From: Pseudomonadota bacterium
GTDB lineage: Bacteria; Pseudomonadota; Gammaproteobacteria; Burkholderiales; SG8-39
DNA length: 6,899 nt
Assembly (NCBI GenBank): GCA_003242425.1
Contig: QGUL01000096.1
Location: forward strand, 1 to 6,899
Reading direction: 5' to 3'
The notes beneath the pieces are model-generated. The model ran no database searches and was not told the DNA's origin. It saw only the letters and a list, made by a program, of their open reading frames with translations. Shown here piece by piece: positions 6,736 to 6,899 of the stretch; position 1 is the first letter of the stretch; every line of letters begins with the position of its first letter. Both the position numbers and the translations under genes were made by a program.

Positions 6736-6740
6736 ACAGA

Positions 6741-6746
6741 CCTCCT
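6741..6746 (-). promoter_or_regulatory. Ribosome binding site deciding the rubrerythrin start
   Basis: A perfect AGGAGG on the minus strand, 5 bases before ATG 6735. It rules in favour of this start over the upstream in-frame ATG at 6879. Confidence 0.85.
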
Positions 6747-6765
6747 CTCTTGAATGGGCCAGGAC

Positions 6766-6788
6766 AGCCGCCCGACGCACGAGCGGCT
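6766..6788 (-). other. Possible hairpin in the rubrerythrin 5' leader
   Basis: Six-base arms (6766-6771 and 6783-6788) with an 11-base loop lie 20 bases upstream of the ribosome binding site, in the inferred leader of about 70 bases. The stem is short and may be chance in GC-rich DNA. Confidence 0.25.
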
Positions 6789-6811
6789 CATACTGTGACA
6801 CTACCCTAGAA

Positions 6812-6840
6812 AATTTAAATGGGCCAATACAAACTGTTAA
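6812..6840 (-). promoter_or_regulatory. Likely sigma-70 promoter of the rubrerythrin gene
   Basis: On the minus strand, TTAACA (6840-6835, five of six matches to the -35 consensus) is followed by a 17-base spacer and TAAATT (6817-6812, four of six matches to the -10). This lies in a strikingly AT-rich stretch of an otherwise GC-rich window. Transcription would begin near 6805, giving a leader of about 70 bases. The -35 end lies within an imperfect inverted repeat. Confidence 0.55.
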
Positions 6841-6847
6841 TCGGCCC
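6821..6847. promoter_or_regulatory. Imperfect inverted repeat over the -35 region, candidate operator
   Basis: GGGCCAAT (6821-6828) and ATCGGCCC (6840-6847) are inverted copies with seven of eight matching bases and an 11-base AT-rich centre. The position across the -35 and spacer of the candidate rubrerythrin promoter suits a dimeric regulator. It does not match OxyR, FNR or Fur consensus sites that I can recognise. Confidence 0.35.
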
Positions 6848-6899
6848 GATTGGCGGCGGGCATCGCGGCCCGGGCGCATTCAGCAGGCTAGACAGGGGC

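Noticed and set aside
6736..6879. N-terminal extension of the rubrerythrin by 48 residues
   Set aside because: It would run through the AT-rich promoter, the leader and the ribosome binding site, and rubrerythrins start at the internal methionine.
6848..6899. Possible start or end of a further gene at the right edge
   Set aside because: Only about 50 bases remain, with no start, ribosome binding site or recognisable peptide to support a call.

Overview
The window is high-GC (roughly two-thirds G+C), gene-dense bacterial chromosome with two opposed gene blocks. The gene order yhdP, Nit-family amidase, tldD and the character of the proteins point to a betaproteobacterium, perhaps of the Rhodocyclales/Nitrosomonadales/Burkholderiales type. 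That placement is an inference from synteny and family knowledge. I see no mobile elements, tRNA or rRNA genes, or CRISPR arrays.

Left block, plus strand (1-3533): the 3' third of yhdP (AsmA-like envelope lipid-transport protein, running in from before the window), then one base later a nitrilase-superfamily amidase of the Nit1 type with its complete Glu-Lys-Cys triad, then 35 bases later a full-length tldD with its HExxxH zinc motif and distal Cys ligand. The spacing suggests one transcript. tldD ends only 15 bases from the end of the facing gene.

Middle (3549-4283): a minus-strand gene for a small 'host attachment' family protein (151 aa), preceded by a 279-base GC-rich gap with several inverted repeats but no convincing promoter.

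Right block, minus strand, read from 6735 down to 4284: a short cysteine-free rubrerythrin (diiron peroxidase domain only) behind a recognisable promoter, a strong intrinsic terminator, a large iron-sulfur protein (two 4Fe-4S ferredoxin motifs plus two CCG-type domains, heterodisulfide-reductase/GlpC-like), and a DUF3501 protein. The last two are tightly coupled (11-base gap, with the DUF3501 ribosome binding site starting at the upstream stop codon). This trio is the most interesting part of the window. It looks like an oxidative-stress or redox module in which the rubrerythrin has no rubredoxin domain of its own, the Fe-S protein has no visible flavin partner, and DUF3501 has no assigned function. 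A reasonable hypothesis is that the Fe-S protein is in the electron path to or from the diiron protein. This is inference from gene order and cannot be proved from sequence alone.
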